Assembly (NCBI GenBank): GCA_958496175.1 | Contig: OY292278.1 | Location: 23,374,001-23,438,000, forward strand | Length of the DNA stretch: 64,000 bases | Source: Sisyra terminalis | Taxonomy: Eukaryota > Arthropoda > Insecta > Neuroptera > Sisyridae | Direction: 5' to 3' | The notes under the pieces: generated by a model | Database searches by the model: none | The model's input: only the letters and a program-made list of their open reading frames with translations | What the model was told of the DNA's origin: nothing | Shown: one piece after another, positions 33,758 through 46,029 of the stretch | Layout of the letters: each line of letters begins with the position of its first letter | Position numbering within the stretch: position 1 is the first letter of the stretch | Translations under genes and position numbers: made by a program

Positions 33758-34350
33758 TATTAAAACAAATATATCAATTTAAATTTCTTCCCAGTTTTTC
33801 GCAATTTAGGCAGTTTTAATTTCCCGCTTGGTTGAACTATTCCTTCGAGCGTTGTATATCTCTGCGTAGTTCTATAAATCGTAATAGTCCATTCTTCTCA
33901 TTAATGAATTCAAATTTTCAATCCATCTTTTTTTAGGTTTTAGGGATTATAAACTACACTAAACTGTATTAATAATGCTCACGTTGGGTCAATTTTGAGA
34001 GTAGTCTTTGTCAATAAAATTTCTCCCGAAACTGGAAAGATAGTAGCAGAGAAGAGATGTTAAGTATCAGGATGTAAACAATAATTTAACTTTTGATAAT
34101 ATTTATTACAATTTGCTATTCAAAATAAAAATATTTGTCTCTACGAACATTGATTTTTTTGCGGCCCACTTAAAGTTAAGCTTTGTTTATTTGGCCCAAG
34201 TAAGCTTTTAAGTTTGACACCTCTGCTTTAATTTAATAAAAGTGCTACGCGGATCTCAAGTCAAGAAAACTAAATCATTGTTTTACACATTCAGTGATTA
34301 GGAAAAATGAATTCAGAAGTTAATATCCGACCATTGCATAAAGTTCAACA
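33758..34350. other. No recognisable gene, intronic
   Basis: AT-rich. The phrase ggcccacttaaagttaagc...gtttgacacctctgc at 34160-34226 looks like the end of a decayed hAT-type repeat, without a partner. Confidence 0.3.
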
Positions 34351-34352
34351 TA

Positions 34353-34980
34353 CAGTCCCTGGCCATATTAATAGACGCACTATAGGTTTTGTATAAAACC
34401 TGAAGTATGAGCTATTTTATTTTAGGTCCATATTTATGATTGGGCTTAACTTTCCTGTACAAATTTTATTTATTACGCTTATTTCCAACTAGCGTGACCA
34501 AAAATCATATTTACTTAAAAAATAAATGTTTTCCATCAAATTAATTAAACATCTTCTGAATTATGGCGAACTGAATTGTTTAATATTTTATTGAAAGTCC
34601 GTTTATTGATATTTAAGTTCCCATTCTGCGCAGTTTACGATGTCTATGTAAGATAATACCGTCTGCTGCATTTGTGGATATGGTTCCATAAGTAAATATT
34701 TTTTCTAAGGGCTATTTTTCTGTTGTGACCACCTCTTTAGCTAATTTTTTTCTTCAGCAACTTCCACATATTTTCAATGGGTTTCAAATCAAGGCTATTA
34801 TCTTAAAGTAGGATCATAGGGATAATATACAAGGTCTTACCCTTATCCAGAAAATATATTTCTTAAAAATCAAAACAAGTTTTTATAATGTTAAAAGTAA
34901 ACAATATTAAATTAAATTTAGTAGAATATGTACATTTTGTATACAATCTTAAGTGCGTCTAATAATATGGCCATGGATTG
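34353..34980 (-). mobile_element. Tc1-like (mariner superfamily) relic
   Basis: The ends are CAGTCCCTGGCCATATTAAT and, inverted, CAATCCATGGCCATATTATT. They continue in parallel to TAGACGCACTTAA and are flanked by TA on both sides. On the minus strand the interior reads LKPIENMWKLLKKKI near 34760, the block around the last catalytic E of Tc1 transposases (SPDLNPIENLW). Much of the transposase gene is deleted, so at 628 bp it is dead. Confidence 0.9.
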
Positions 34981-35059
34981 TAGTTATAATAGACAAAAAT
35001 CTGTAATTTGTATGTATGTCGACAAAGATAGGGAAAAAAGATTATAAACATAAACGTTT

Positions 35060-35190
35060 AAAATTTGAGCTAACTTATTGTTGTGATGGTCTTTTAACTG
35101 TCATTTTTAATTTCATTCAATTGCCAATTTGTACAATTTTAGTGATGGACTATGAATATTTCACGGGAAGTTACTAGTCAGTATATAACC
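35060..35190 (+). repeat. Fragment of the 655-bp repeat unit
   Basis: The sequence ttttaactgtcatttttaat, then ttcattcaattgccaatttg and tgaatatttcacggga, matches 14415-14510 in the same order and orientation. Confidence 0.65.
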
Positions 35191-35199
35191 GAACAATCA

Positions 35200-35890
35200 A
35201 ATTATTTATGAAAATATTTAATGCATTTTTTTTTGGATAACATAAAAACGTTGAAAACTTTCTAGATTCTAATTGTCTTATGAACTTTATAGTTGAATTG
35301 ACCTCTATTAACCAGTGGTTGAGAATAATGAAAAAATCAAGATTTTTGTTGAAGTATACCTAATACAAGGACCAGAATTTATGTATTTTGAATGTCAAAT
35401 TCTATCAAAACTCATATTTCTTTTATTAAGAAGTTGATGTTTGGATATTATGGGAATTGAATGGTAGTAAAGGCAAAATTCTTCAAAAACTACAAAATAA
35501 TTACAAGCAGAAATGACAGAAATATGAGTATAACAATTACTTGAAATTTCAATGGAAAACTATTTTCTATTTTCAAGGTTTTTAGTATGAAATCGAAAAA
35601 ATGAGGTCTGAAAACATTTAGCAGGTGTCATGTTTATTAAGAGTTTCTGTTTTATTGGTGAAAAATGGGAAATGTTAATAGTGGCAATTGTAATTGTACA
35701 GAGATTTGTAATTATCGCGGTGAGCGGTAAGATGATTGTGATGATTCCCTTTTCTGGTTGGCTTCGTTCTTGTCAAGGTTTATTATTCTCTGTCGTTCCC
35801 TTGATACGTTGTAAGTAGTATAATAGTAAGTAATAATAACATTAATAACAATAACAAATATAAAATATTCCCTATATGCCGTTTTCAAGT
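35200..35890. other. No recognisable gene, intronic
   Basis: AT-rich. A 62-codon open frame at 35630-35818 is not recognisable. Confidence 0.35.
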
Positions 35891-35991
35891 CGAAGTAAGT
35901 CCGAGTGGTCTTGCCATTTACGTCTCAGTTGCCCGTTTCGATACTCCTAAGTATGTGTGGATATGTACAATATAAAATGCGATATTCTCGA

Positions 35992-36022
<31 letters not shown>

Positions 36023-36027
36023 GACGG
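35992..36027. repeat. (GACA)n microsatellite
   Basis: An uninterrupted cagacagacaga run passes into cggacggac at 36021-36028. Confidence 0.95.
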
Positions 36028-36029
36028 AC

Positions 36030-36450
36030 TGTGAATATGTGGGGCCGCGAGACGGACGTTGGACACATTTGTGTGCGTACGTTTTGATTCCGAGAATACG
36101 CGGATCTTGGAGATGCGACACGACATAAAAATCGGTGCGTGCGGCTATTTCCTTCGGCGATACTATCGATCTCCATCCCCAATCGATCGATTGGTCCAAT
36201 TCCATTTTCCACGCGAGTGAAAATTTGAGTCTTTTTCGGGGTCGCGCATCGTCTCGACCAGGATGTGTCGCGCCTCGACTACCGACAACTCAACTCCAAT
36301 TTCTATTAGTTATTAGTTATTCGCTCGATATCTCCGCAACAGATAAACGATATCTTTTTCTCTGCGACGCAATTCACACACGTATTGTCTCATCTGTCGT
36401 GTTGTACCGACTTGACGATTAGCTAGCACTCAACGACACACCGTATTCCG
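36030..36450. promoter_or_regulatory. CG-richer island in the intron, possible alternative promoter or enhancer
   Basis: A run of about 400 bases is much richer in CG than the intron around it (for example ggggccgcgagacggacg, ggggtcgcgcatcgtctcg). It resembles the composition of the 21.4-22.4 kb promoter region. Open frames on both strands (35918-36422) are only about 95 codons and have no known domain. Its role is inferred from composition only. Confidence 0.3.
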
Positions 36451-36984
36451 ATGATACTAATCGCGGAAAAAAGTAGGGTACCCTTGTGGGAATTGGCCCA
36501 GCCACACGACATCTGACCCAAAAATCGTCGAAGCCTTTTTGTATTCTCGAAAATCAAACTTTACAGTTTCAAGAAAACTAGTCTGCACCATAATTTTGAT
36601 GCAAAAACTCACCTACTTAAGCGACCCAAAAACTTATTATAATATCTTATTTTTATCATTTTCGCTACTGTTCCTGCGTCTGAATTATACTGTAATACCG
36701 TTAGAACCCACAGAATGTGCGTGAAAGTTCAACTGGCTCCCAAATCAAATACAATTATTAATTTCTTTTTTCCTTAAAAAATTGATACTTTATTTAAAAT
36801 TCGTAATTTTTAACAAATAAAAGGGGCATTCCACCTCCAATTAACAAATTTTGATTTTTCTTTAAAATTCAAATGGTGTAAGCGATTGACTGCTGACAAC
36901 GTTTCTGTAAATTTTTCATTTTATGCTTGAAGAACATAGATGTTAAAATATCAAGACGCTAAGGAACGATTTTATACTACGATT
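36450..36984. other. No recognisable gene, intronic
   Basis: The first part is still mildly CG-rich, then AT-rich. Nothing was identified. Confidence 0.4.
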
Positions 36985-37131
36985 TTATTTACCTTCGCTT
37001 CATACTATTTTAACTACTATAGTCTTAAGTGGCTCTAGGGTTAATAAGAATTCGTATATCAAGAAATATCAAAAATTCGCTCGATACTAGATTCGAACCC
37101 ATCATCTACCAGGTCACCAACCACTAGTAGA
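36985..37131 (-). mobile_element. tRNA-derived SINE, copy 6
   Basis: It contains taactactatagtcttaagt, ggctctagggttaataagaa, the inverse B box (attcgaacccatcatctacc) and the head end ccaaccactagtag. The tail side is at the low-coordinate end. Confidence 0.85.
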
Positions 37132-37139
37132 CCAAAGTT

Positions 37140-40100
37140 TTTAATTAACTCAAAAAAATTATTAATCCAAGTTAGATTCCCCAAAATGGAGCAGTAGAGA
37201 AAAAAAGGAGCAAAGAAGTAATTGTTATTTCTTCTGTAAATATAAAATCTAATGTTTCTTCGTTTGTTGAACTATGAGTTACCAAATAACCAATTAGTTA
37301 AATACTAAGCCATTATTTTATTTAAGGAAATTGTGATCCGATTTAGATTATTCTTTTTCAGCATGTAGTTTAATTATCCTAGTAGGTTTAAGGATGTGTT
37401 TGATTACATAAAGAACGGAGGAACATTGGGAATAATAATTTTAATTAGTTAAATTCGGAATTAAAGAATTGTTGCAAACCATGTACGGGTTATGGAGTAA
37501 ACAACGGAAACAAAGTATGCTATAGAAATGTAGTAAGGTCACTACCTGACTAACTATCGTTTTTCTAGCTTTTCACTAGTTGCGCCCTACAATTATGAAG
37601 GAGTCGAACACTATTTTTCTCACCATAAGCTACTTTGTATACAATGAATTAAATTTATTATTCTTCACGTCATAAAAAAAAAATCAGTGATACTGCAATT
37701 ATAAATAAAGTAATTTTTGTTACATTATCATTATTATTTCTGTTCAGAATCGCAAGAATTAAACCTTGAGCATATGTTTAAATCCTTATTTAAAAAAATA
37801 ATTGTCTGTAAAATATTATGATCCGCAAACAAAAGTGTGAGTGTTTGGTTTTATCGCTATATATTGTATAAAATACAATGATCTGTATATATAGATAGAC
37901 CATGTATATGGCGTGAAATAGAAGCGACATCTACGTAGGTACAGTTTTTATTGTTACTTAAAACGTCAGCTGAAAATTGAGTGCCGTTGAGCGCTAACTT
38001 AGACAAATAAGCGCTTGCGTTTAACGTGCTTTGTTTGGTTCAATTGCCCACATCAGAAAAGAGAACCTTATATATTCCAACAGCTATTCCAGCACAGGAA
38101 CTATTGTATTTTGTTTAATTCAATCCAAATTTGTGCCTGCATAGACGGCGTTGGCAATTGCTTCTAGTGCGGCTTATCGTGTATCGTACAGTACGCTATC
38201 CATTATATGCAGATCAGTGATTATATATAGATTGTACTAGTTGAACTGTAGACGTTGTCTTATCAGTTTATTTTACAACATCTGTAAATAAATATATTGA
38301 ATTTTATATGAATTTTTTCAATAGTAAATTTAATTTCCAATTAATTATCTACTCTCAAGTACTCATTGTCACACTAATTACAGCTATGAATACCGCAAGT
38401 ATATTGTGTCTGTTTTATAGTAGCATAACGATTTTTATTTTGACCGCTTGATATATAAGTTGATATGCTAGAGTGCCATCTGATGGGTGTTATAGCAAAG
38501 AGGATTACACAAAAACTTTCATTTCAAAAAATACAAATACTTGCTAATTTTTATGGCGATCGGTTAAATAGTGTTCGGTAGATACAGTGTCATAAAAACA
38601 TTCATTTTTATGTATACAAAATATTATACTCATAATTCATATATTTTATCAATCTATTGCATAAACACAAAACACTTGTGCTGAGGTATTCCTTATCATA
38701 TATTATGGTAATTTTTTGAATAAAATCACATATTTGCAATTGTTTTTAATAACGGAAAAACAGAGAAGCAATATATCTTCTTGGGTAACTTTTTAAATAT
38801 GTTACCAAAAATAATATTTCGCTTAATTTGAATGTATGGTAGGTCCTTATCACAGATGGTTCCTAGGTATAAAGCTAGCAGTACTTTGATTTTTTTTCTT
38901 TTCCAAAAAAGGGTATTTTAGTTTCCCTTCAGGTACTGATTTGTTAAAATTGGATGGAACTCGGAAGGCCACGCCAATGTTTTCCATCACACCATTTACA
39001 GAACGATCGTAATTATTGGCGTTAAACGGTTTTCTTACGGAATTCAATCGTTCAATTGAACAAATGGTTTGTTAAGTTAGTTTTTGGTTGGTTCTCGGTT
39101 AATTGATCAAAAAAACGATAGTATGGTTGTATTTTTGATGTAGGAGATGTACAGATGGCTATGAGTTGCAGTAGGTATTAGCCAATCAGGTATGGTTTTT
39201 TTGGATAGTAACGTTATAAAATGCAAAGTTAGCTCTGATCGGAAAAATTTCATTTTTCTTTTTTGGTCTGAAAATGGTGGATACAGGTGCACAGGTGGTG
39301 TTGGATGGTAAAATGGTGATTGCATTTGACCTCCCACCTCACTGTCGCCCCGCATTACCCCTTTTGCTCCAATCAACAACAAACGATTCCAGTTTTCCTA
39401 TATGGAAATCGTTGATTTTATACTTATATACTTAATCTGTTGGTGTATGGGTTTGTGTTTGTGAGGTTATGTCTGTGTTTATGTTTGTACCTTACTAATT
39501 GTAATTCATCGCAGGCCATTTTATTTTTCTGTTGTTATCCTCAAACAATACGTTTACGTAATTCTTCGAGGCCAGTGCAGTGACGAGAGGTAGCCGTTCG
39601 AAAGGGGACCGCGGAGGATTGATATGGACAACATACATAAAAGAAGAGGAAAGCACATGAAACGGAACGTGCCGAAAACGGTTGGTTCTTATGTATGCGA
39701 AACGATACCGTTAGTGATTGAAAAAACATTTTTAGAAACTCTGTTTTTCTCACGGAATGCAACCCTGTTTAAGTTTTAGGATACAGCGCAAGAAAATTCA
39801 ATACGATATTTTAATAATTCCTTCATTGATTCGTACTAAGTGCTATCGACCTCTTATGCATTTATATCACCAATTATCAATTAAATTGCATTTGATAAAG
39901 TGCACAATGAATGAAATTCGTAGAATTATCCAGTTGACATTACGGTCATTTTATCTTTGTACTTATATTTGATAATTTAATCATTCCAACTTCATATAAA
40001 TAAATTTAAAGTATATCGAAATATTTTCGGCAATTATATGGGAAAATTGTTAATCAAATTTCATCAGAGGTGTCAGCAAAACAAACCAGAAATCTGAGGC

Positions 40101-41140
40101 AACCATTGTCATTGCTTGCATAAACCTTTGGTTTCATTTCTCACCCTCTTTTTTTCCTTCACTTTCTTATAATTATTTTGATAGTTCCAAGATTTATACT
40201 TTCAATTAGAAAGGAAAAATTAAAAATTCAATCTTCTGAATTATTTTTTTCTTCAGACTGTTTTTTTTTTGCTGGTTTATCAACTTCAACCATATGTCTG
40301 CAGTTATTTCTTAAATTTTATAACCGAACGGCCGAATGCCAAGTTTTCTTTTTCTTGGATTTACATATATAAAGAAATAGTTTTGTATCAACAAATTTGG
40401 GATAAAATTTCAATAAAATGAATAACCAACTAATTAGTTGACGATATAGTTTTGCAATCGCCTGGTTAATTTAATTTCACGTAAAAATTGTTATATTTAA
40501 CCACCAATTACGTCGCCCGTCATTTAAAAAGTCAATATGACTAGTGCGCAGACGACAATAATACATTTTTCTCGGGAAACGGAAGTATGTAGTTATTTTC
40601 ATTGCGCAGTGGAAAAAAAAGCAATCCTCCGTTACCTCGTACGTATTCCAAAAGGCAGATATTCGTGAAACAAATATCGTATAGTTTACTATTTTCCAAA
40701 CCAAAGGTCCTTCAAAGGACCAAATCATATTGCTAGCTATCCAAATTACAATACCTAAATTAAAACGAGTATCCTAAATGCTTTTTAGATACGTTGTATT
40801 CTAAAAACAGTCATCAAAATTAGAGTAAAGTTATAAAAAACATATAATCATGTGTCCATTTTTCATAATAGTCGTTTTTATTCCTGTGGTACCACCTCAT
40901 GTTTTACCCTATAAATTGAGAACATATTTTATGAATCCCAAGGATACTGGCCTCTATCACCACGGTTTTTAAAGAAATAAGATTCAATATTTTCAAGTAC
41001 ATTTTTCTCGCATTTTTTGTATTTTTCGATTTATGAAAATCTAACGATTTTTATAACATTTTTTAAGGGAATTGAAAGATGTACATTGGATGGTACTAAG
41101 AAAGATTTTTGCAACCGTGTCACAGTTCTCTAAAAATTAG
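37140..41140. other. 4 kb of intron without recognisable gene or repeat
   Basis: AT-rich throughout. A patch at 37900-38060 and two patches at 39250-39370 and 39540-39700 are somewhat richer in CG and could be regulatory. Open frames are at most 91 codons and show no family features. Confidence 0.35.
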
Positions 41141-41292
41141 ATTTTTTTCTGTTTGTATTTATAGTCGTTTTAAAACTGTCAGAATTTTTAGCGAGTCTAG
41201 GATTATTAAGAAACCAAATTGAGAAATATTGCAAATTTGCTCTATTCGAAAATCGAACCCGATACCTACCAATTTTGGAGTGGTCACCTTAA
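41141..41292 (-). mobile_element. tRNA-derived SINE, copy 7, head lost
   Basis: It contains tatttatagtcgttttaaaa, ttttagcgagtctaggatta, the inverse B box (aaaatcgaacccgatacc) and tttggagtggtcacctt, then leaves the consensus before the A box. Confidence 0.8.
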
Positions 41293-41524
41293 ATAGGTTT
41301 AACTTAGATTTCTTAACTCTTATTGTTTTTTTTTTACTTGGAGTTTTTGGAGGATATTTGTGCCTCAAGACTGCAACTTCGGGGCTTATTATGTTTCCTA
41401 AGTCCCCATTTCACTTAGTTGAGACCGAATAACTGGACGATCCTCAACGATCCATGTACTATGTGTTTTTCAATTATTTCAGTTCTAGAGTTTATTTTGG
41501 CTACTACTGATACCGAATTATTCA

Positions 41525-41660
41525 AATTTGATGATTCAATACTATTTGATGACCACTGCTAAATTTGCTTGGCAATCAAAATACGTATTTGGGCTATAAA
41601 TATGTTTTGTTAGAGCTTTTGTTCAGCTTATGCTATAAGTTATATGCTTTTATTCCATAC
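41525..41660. mobile_element. Fragment of the 4285-5803 foldback element
   Basis: The sequence tttgatgaccactgctaaat, cttggcaatcaaaatacgta, tttgggctataaatatg and tgttcagcttatgct follows the inner arm seen at 5085-5185 (cttgatgaccagtgggg, cttggcaatcgaaatatg, tctgggcaatacg). Confidence 0.7.
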
Positions 41661-41804
41661 TGCACTGCACTTCTTATATTGCAGTTAAGTAATTAGCTTG
41701 TTTTGTTCAACTACCTGGATCATCATGGAAAGTTTATCTTTCAAAGTACCTACACTTATTATTATTTGGATCAAAATTATATTAGGATTTAAAATCCACT
41801 TGGT

Positions 41805-42465
41805 TTTTCCTCTTTCTAACTATCTTCTCTGTTGAGGTTGGTAATTAATATGGCGTATCTGTTGAGTGCTTGAAGATTAAAGGCGTTCCCGTCAGTGTAT
41901 TCAGTCTCTTATGTTTTGGAGCCACGATTTCTTCTTTTTACCTTCTATTTTATCCTCTACTGTAGTTTTTCATGTTCTTCAAGTCGTAAGATGTATCAGA
42001 GGTACCCTGTCTTTTTTATTTTTAGAGTGTTACACAGGTATGGTTTTTTGTTCTGGAAATCCAGCTAATTCTTAGTATCCGGTGATAAATCCACATCACC
42101 AATGAGCTTAATTTTCTCAAGTCCTCTTGATTTAAAGTTTTGGTCTTGTGTCTACATAATAGTATAAATCAAGCTTAGCATTTTAATCTCATTGCAATTG
42201 ATAGTTTTGGGTGACTTAAAAACACTCTATTATTGAGAAAATCAACCTTAGCCATTTCAATACTTCGCCTTATTTCTTTTGTGTAGTCCAATTAGCTGTT
42301 TATGTCTCTACCTAAGTAGATGTATCGTCGTATATTTGCGAGCTAATCATCTTTAGTTAAAATGTTTGTGACGTCTGTTTCTTATGGATATCTACTGAAT
42401 ACCATAATTTTCGTTTTTGTGGTGTTAACTTCCAAATCAATCCAAATCACTTTCTTCAGTGGATA
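41805..42465 (-). pseudogene. LINE reverse transcriptase relic, second family member on the minus strand
   Basis: Read on the minus strand it gives DLEVNTTKTKIMVFS, RRYIYLGRDIN (YLG block), KEIRRSIEMAKVDFLNNRVF, LCRHKTKTLN and WIYHRILRISWIS. Near the 3' end it gives RYAILITNLNREDS, the typical end of insect endonuclease-RT LINEs of the kind also seen at 2630-3990. There are many stops and shifts. Neither the RT catalytic motif nor a tail was found. Confidence 0.75.
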
Positions 42466-42696
42466 TCCATCCCTTCTTTAAGCGTTAAAATACAACGTAG
42501 TATTTATTAAAGTATTTCAAATAATTAATATGTATCATTTCCTCACCAAAAAAGTGATATTCGCTACAAATCAAATGATAGATGGAATCTTTCTATAGAA
42601 ACTTTAATAAATTTTCAAAAATTTAAACCTTTTAATGGTTTAGTCTTTAGAATGTTCGTGAACAACCTTCAAATTGAACAGTTTCAAGAGAACTTC

Positions 42697-42764
42697 AGGG
42701 CTGGATTTACAAACTATACTAAATAGATACACATAGGTCCTCTAAATAGGTACACATAGGTCCT
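42697..42764. mobile_element. Orphan hAT-type end with a short tandem repeat
   Basis: The sequence cagggctggatttacaaac has the CAG..TGGATTTA end of the hAT family at 23949 but no partner was found. It is followed by two copies of taaatagRtacacataggtc. Confidence 0.5.
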
Positions 42765-42960
42765 GATCACTCATTTAATTGTATTGAGCCTAGACCTCTT
42801 TATGTTGTTGGTCAAGGCTTTGTTTTCTTGGAAAACTTAGCTCTTATCACTGTTACATCCTTTAGACCCTCACAATACCTATCAGCAAACCTCCAATCTT
42901 GGAGAACTTCATTTTAAATAATTATTATTATTGTTTTTTTTTATATATTTTTTTTAAATT

Positions 42961-43080
42961 TATTTTTGTACAACACGTTTCATTAGAACCCTGACTTTGT
43001 CAGTCACTAATATAATTCTTTATTTAATTTTGGTACCTGACGAAGTCAGGTAACTGATGAAACGTGTTGTACAAAAATAA
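42961..43080. repeat. Hairpin-forming element, ~48-bp arms
   Basis: The segment tatttttgtacaacacgttt at 42961 is mirrored by aaacgtgttgtacaaaaata ending at 43080. The arms continue through the ctgactttgtcag / cctgacgaagtcagg region. It may be a complete small MITE or the termini of a deleted one. Confidence 0.8.
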
Positions 43081-43118
43081 AAAAACAAAAAAATCCTAAA
43101 AAAAGAGAATATAAATTA

Positions 43119-43343
43119 GGCTCATGTGTACTTTAGCACACCCACAATCTGGCAATGTTGCATTTTTGATTTTGTTTTTAATTTAATTCGCGATTAAATC
43201 GGTCCATAATGAAAATTTAGTCACAAAAGAGAGAATTATACAATATTAGAATTGAATAAACAAAAATATCGCGAATTAAATCAAAAACAAAGTCGAAAAT
43301 GCAACATTGCCAGATTGTGGGTGTACTAAAGTACACTTGAGCC
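43119..43343. mobile_element. Palindromic 225-bp MITE, copy 2, perfect 8-bp TSD
   Basis: The ends GGCTCATGTGTACTTTAGCA and, inverted, GGCTCAAGTGTACTTTAGTA are flanked by ataaatta at 43111-43118 and 43344-43351. It is the same family as 31332-31556, with the internal asymmetric part in the opposite orientation. The 8-bp TSD suggests a hAT-type mobiliser. Confidence 0.95.
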
Positions 43344-43354
43344 ATAAATTATAA

Positions 43355-45885
43355 TAAACTAACCAGGGAAAAGAACCATCAAAATATTTATTTTAAATAC
43401 TTGAAATATGAGTCAGTAACAAAAGTAGTCATGAAAATTCGGGGAAACTAATGTCCACTTACTTTATACTAATAAGGCATAAAGTCTTTCTTGTAGATTA
43501 TAAATTAATTAAATTAACCCTCTTAAATCGTATGTTTTGCTTGAGTCCAGTTGGGTTGGTCTTTAGTGAGTGCAGAAATAATTCTCAATATTTTTTTTCT
43601 ATTTTTTAGAAGATATTAAAATTAAGGGGTAAATTTGTTTTAGTAATAATTAAAACTTTTTCACTATGGTATAAATCTATATCGATAATAAAAAGTGGTA
43701 AAAATATACATGATTACAAATGTGGGTGGGAAATAATCTAAAAAAAGACTAACGGTTACACATTTCAAGCGGAACCAATCAATGTGATGTCAAAATCTAA
43801 ATTTGTGTTTTGTTTTGTTTTATTTTAATTGTTTTTGTTCATTTGTTTATTTGTTTGTAATGAATTTATGAACAACGTAAGTGTTAGTGTGTTTGAAAAG
43901 ATTTACTTTGAACTACGCGTCAATATGTATGTATGTATTTATTTTATTATTCGATATATTTTTTTCTGGTCTCATGGAGAAACTCTATTGCAGACAAATG
44001 CAAGAACAAACGCCAGGAAGAACATTTGGCCGCGCATGTGGCGACAATCATAATAACCGATAATTACCGCAAAAACGATTAAAACTTTTATAGTTGTAAG
44101 TGCGAGGGACCGCTTTCTCGCATTATTGCGTTCAATTGTTTTCCTCAGTTGTCGATTGTTCAACTGTTTTCGAGGAAAAATTAACGAAAATTCGTAGTGG
44201 ATGCACGTGGTTTTCACGTTTTGAAACGAAATTTCAATTTTCAATGTTACATGACCGGTTACGCAATTGTTTTTAATTGTTATTTGTTTTTGGCTGCGGA
44301 AAAAGAAAACAGATGAAGATCTCTCATTGTTAATGTTACATTATAGTTTTTGTTTGAGTTGTTTTGTGTTATTTGATAAGTTCACAGCCATCTCGATTTA
44401 ATTATGTGTTTATTTTTCGATTAGTCTCGAAAATGAGAGAATATATTGAGGTAAAACGAAAAACAAAAACAAGAGAGAAAAAATGGATGTGAGCACGACA
44501 AGAAAATTATAGCTAAAACAATGGCGATTATGGTAATCAAAACGAAACGAAAAAAAAAAGAATAAATCGGGGGGTTTGTGGTAGCAAGAAAGAGGCCAAA
44601 GAGGTTTAATTCGATGGACGGGGGACGTTCACAATGTATTTTTCTTAGGGGACAACATACCTATATAGAAACAAAAAACGAGCGCGGGGTACCTTAATTT
44701 CTGATGGCTAAGTTCTGATGGTTCAATTTAAACAATGCCCACTTATCTTGGTCTCACCTGTTTAAAATTTTTAATGAATAATAATTATATCATTGTAATT
44801 AAAAAAACAACAAGAAGCCCAGCATAAAACTTTTAACAAATTTTGATTTTTTCTTGTTAATTTCCCGTTTTTATCTCAATAATCAAATCGGATGTTCTCG
44901 TGTTTTTTGTTTTCGTCTTCTTGTCTTTGTTTTACAAACAAATCAAGACAAATGATAGAGAGCGAAACAATTTGTAGCCTCATTTTTTTGCCAAAAACCG
45001 CCAAGCGAAAAAAAAACAACATACAATTGTTTCAGGGATGGGGACGAGAGATTGGCGGAGAAGTGGGACCGAAAGGACATCGTGTGAATTTGATTTTTTT
45101 TGTAGATTTCGAAATTGTTTTTTAATTTAACAAAAAAATTTAAACGGGAAATTGGAGAGGAAGCAACTGGAAACATAAATGAGGTTAATACTTGGGAGTT
45201 TTTTTGGTTTTGATGAGGTAGTGCATATTGAAACGTCTTATTAGGGTGCATTCAAGTATTAAATCAGACTAGACGAGAGGAAATAGAAGTTTCGATTGTT
45301 ATTATTTTCTTGATGACTAAAGCAGAAGAAAGGAAAAGAAGATCTGAAGAATGGACAAGAGGAGTAGAGATGATTGTGGGACGACATTTACCAAATTTTG
45401 TATACTATTAGTCCAAGAATCATTTAAATATAAGACGCAAAAATTATGATTGGGATACCACAAAACTTTCTTATCTTCGGCTACAAAATTGTACTCTAAA
45501 ATGAAATTTGAAGCCCATCTAGTGAATTCTTTTTAAGCTATCAATACAATTTTTTATATTCTTTGTTTAAATAAAAAAAAATTACCCAATGTACCAGTTT
45601 AAAAAAGGGTACAATATTCTCGCAATATTGTGAACAGTTTTATTAAAAATTAAACTTCTGGCAACTACTTTTGATCGGAAGTATGTATCTACTTATTGAT
45701 TAAGAATGGAAATATTTTTGGAAAAGATTTGGTTGGAATACATTCTGCATTTATACAATGTATTCTCAAAATCTATACTCAAAACAGATCAATATGTGAT
45801 CTGTCCAAAATTTAAAAGGCCAAAAACGATAATTTTTTCACCTTATAGGTGATCTGGTTTGGTTTTAGTTAATCTTGATATATCT
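43355..45885. other. No recognisable gene, intronic
   Basis: AT-rich, with a less AT-rich patch at 43970-44230 and another at 45030-45130. Open frames there (up to about 100 codons) lack recognisable motifs. Confidence 0.35.
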
Positions 45886-45889
45886 TCAT

Positions 45890-46026
45890 AATCTTTTATA
45901 ATTACTAAAGTTTTTTAGCGACTCTAGAGTTAGTATAAACTGTAAATCGAGAAATATTGAAAATTTGATAGATGTAAGGATTGAAATCTATCAGTTTTGA
46001 AGCGGCCACTTTAACCACTCGTAGGC
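45890..46026 (-). mobile_element. tRNA-derived SINE, copy 8
   Basis: It contains ataattactaaagttttttag, cgactctagagttagtataa, aaatcgagaaatattgaaaa and gaagcggccactttaaccac, and ends ctcgtaggc. The B-box region is badly worn. Confidence 0.8.
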
Positions 46027-46029
46027 TTT

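Noticed and set aside
35890..35960. tRNA-like sequence (gtccgagtggtct ... cgtttcgatactcc)
   Set aside because: A- and B-box-like words are present, but I could not fold a cloverleaf with acceptor stem, and it does not fit the SINE family. Possibly another worn tRNA-derived repeat.
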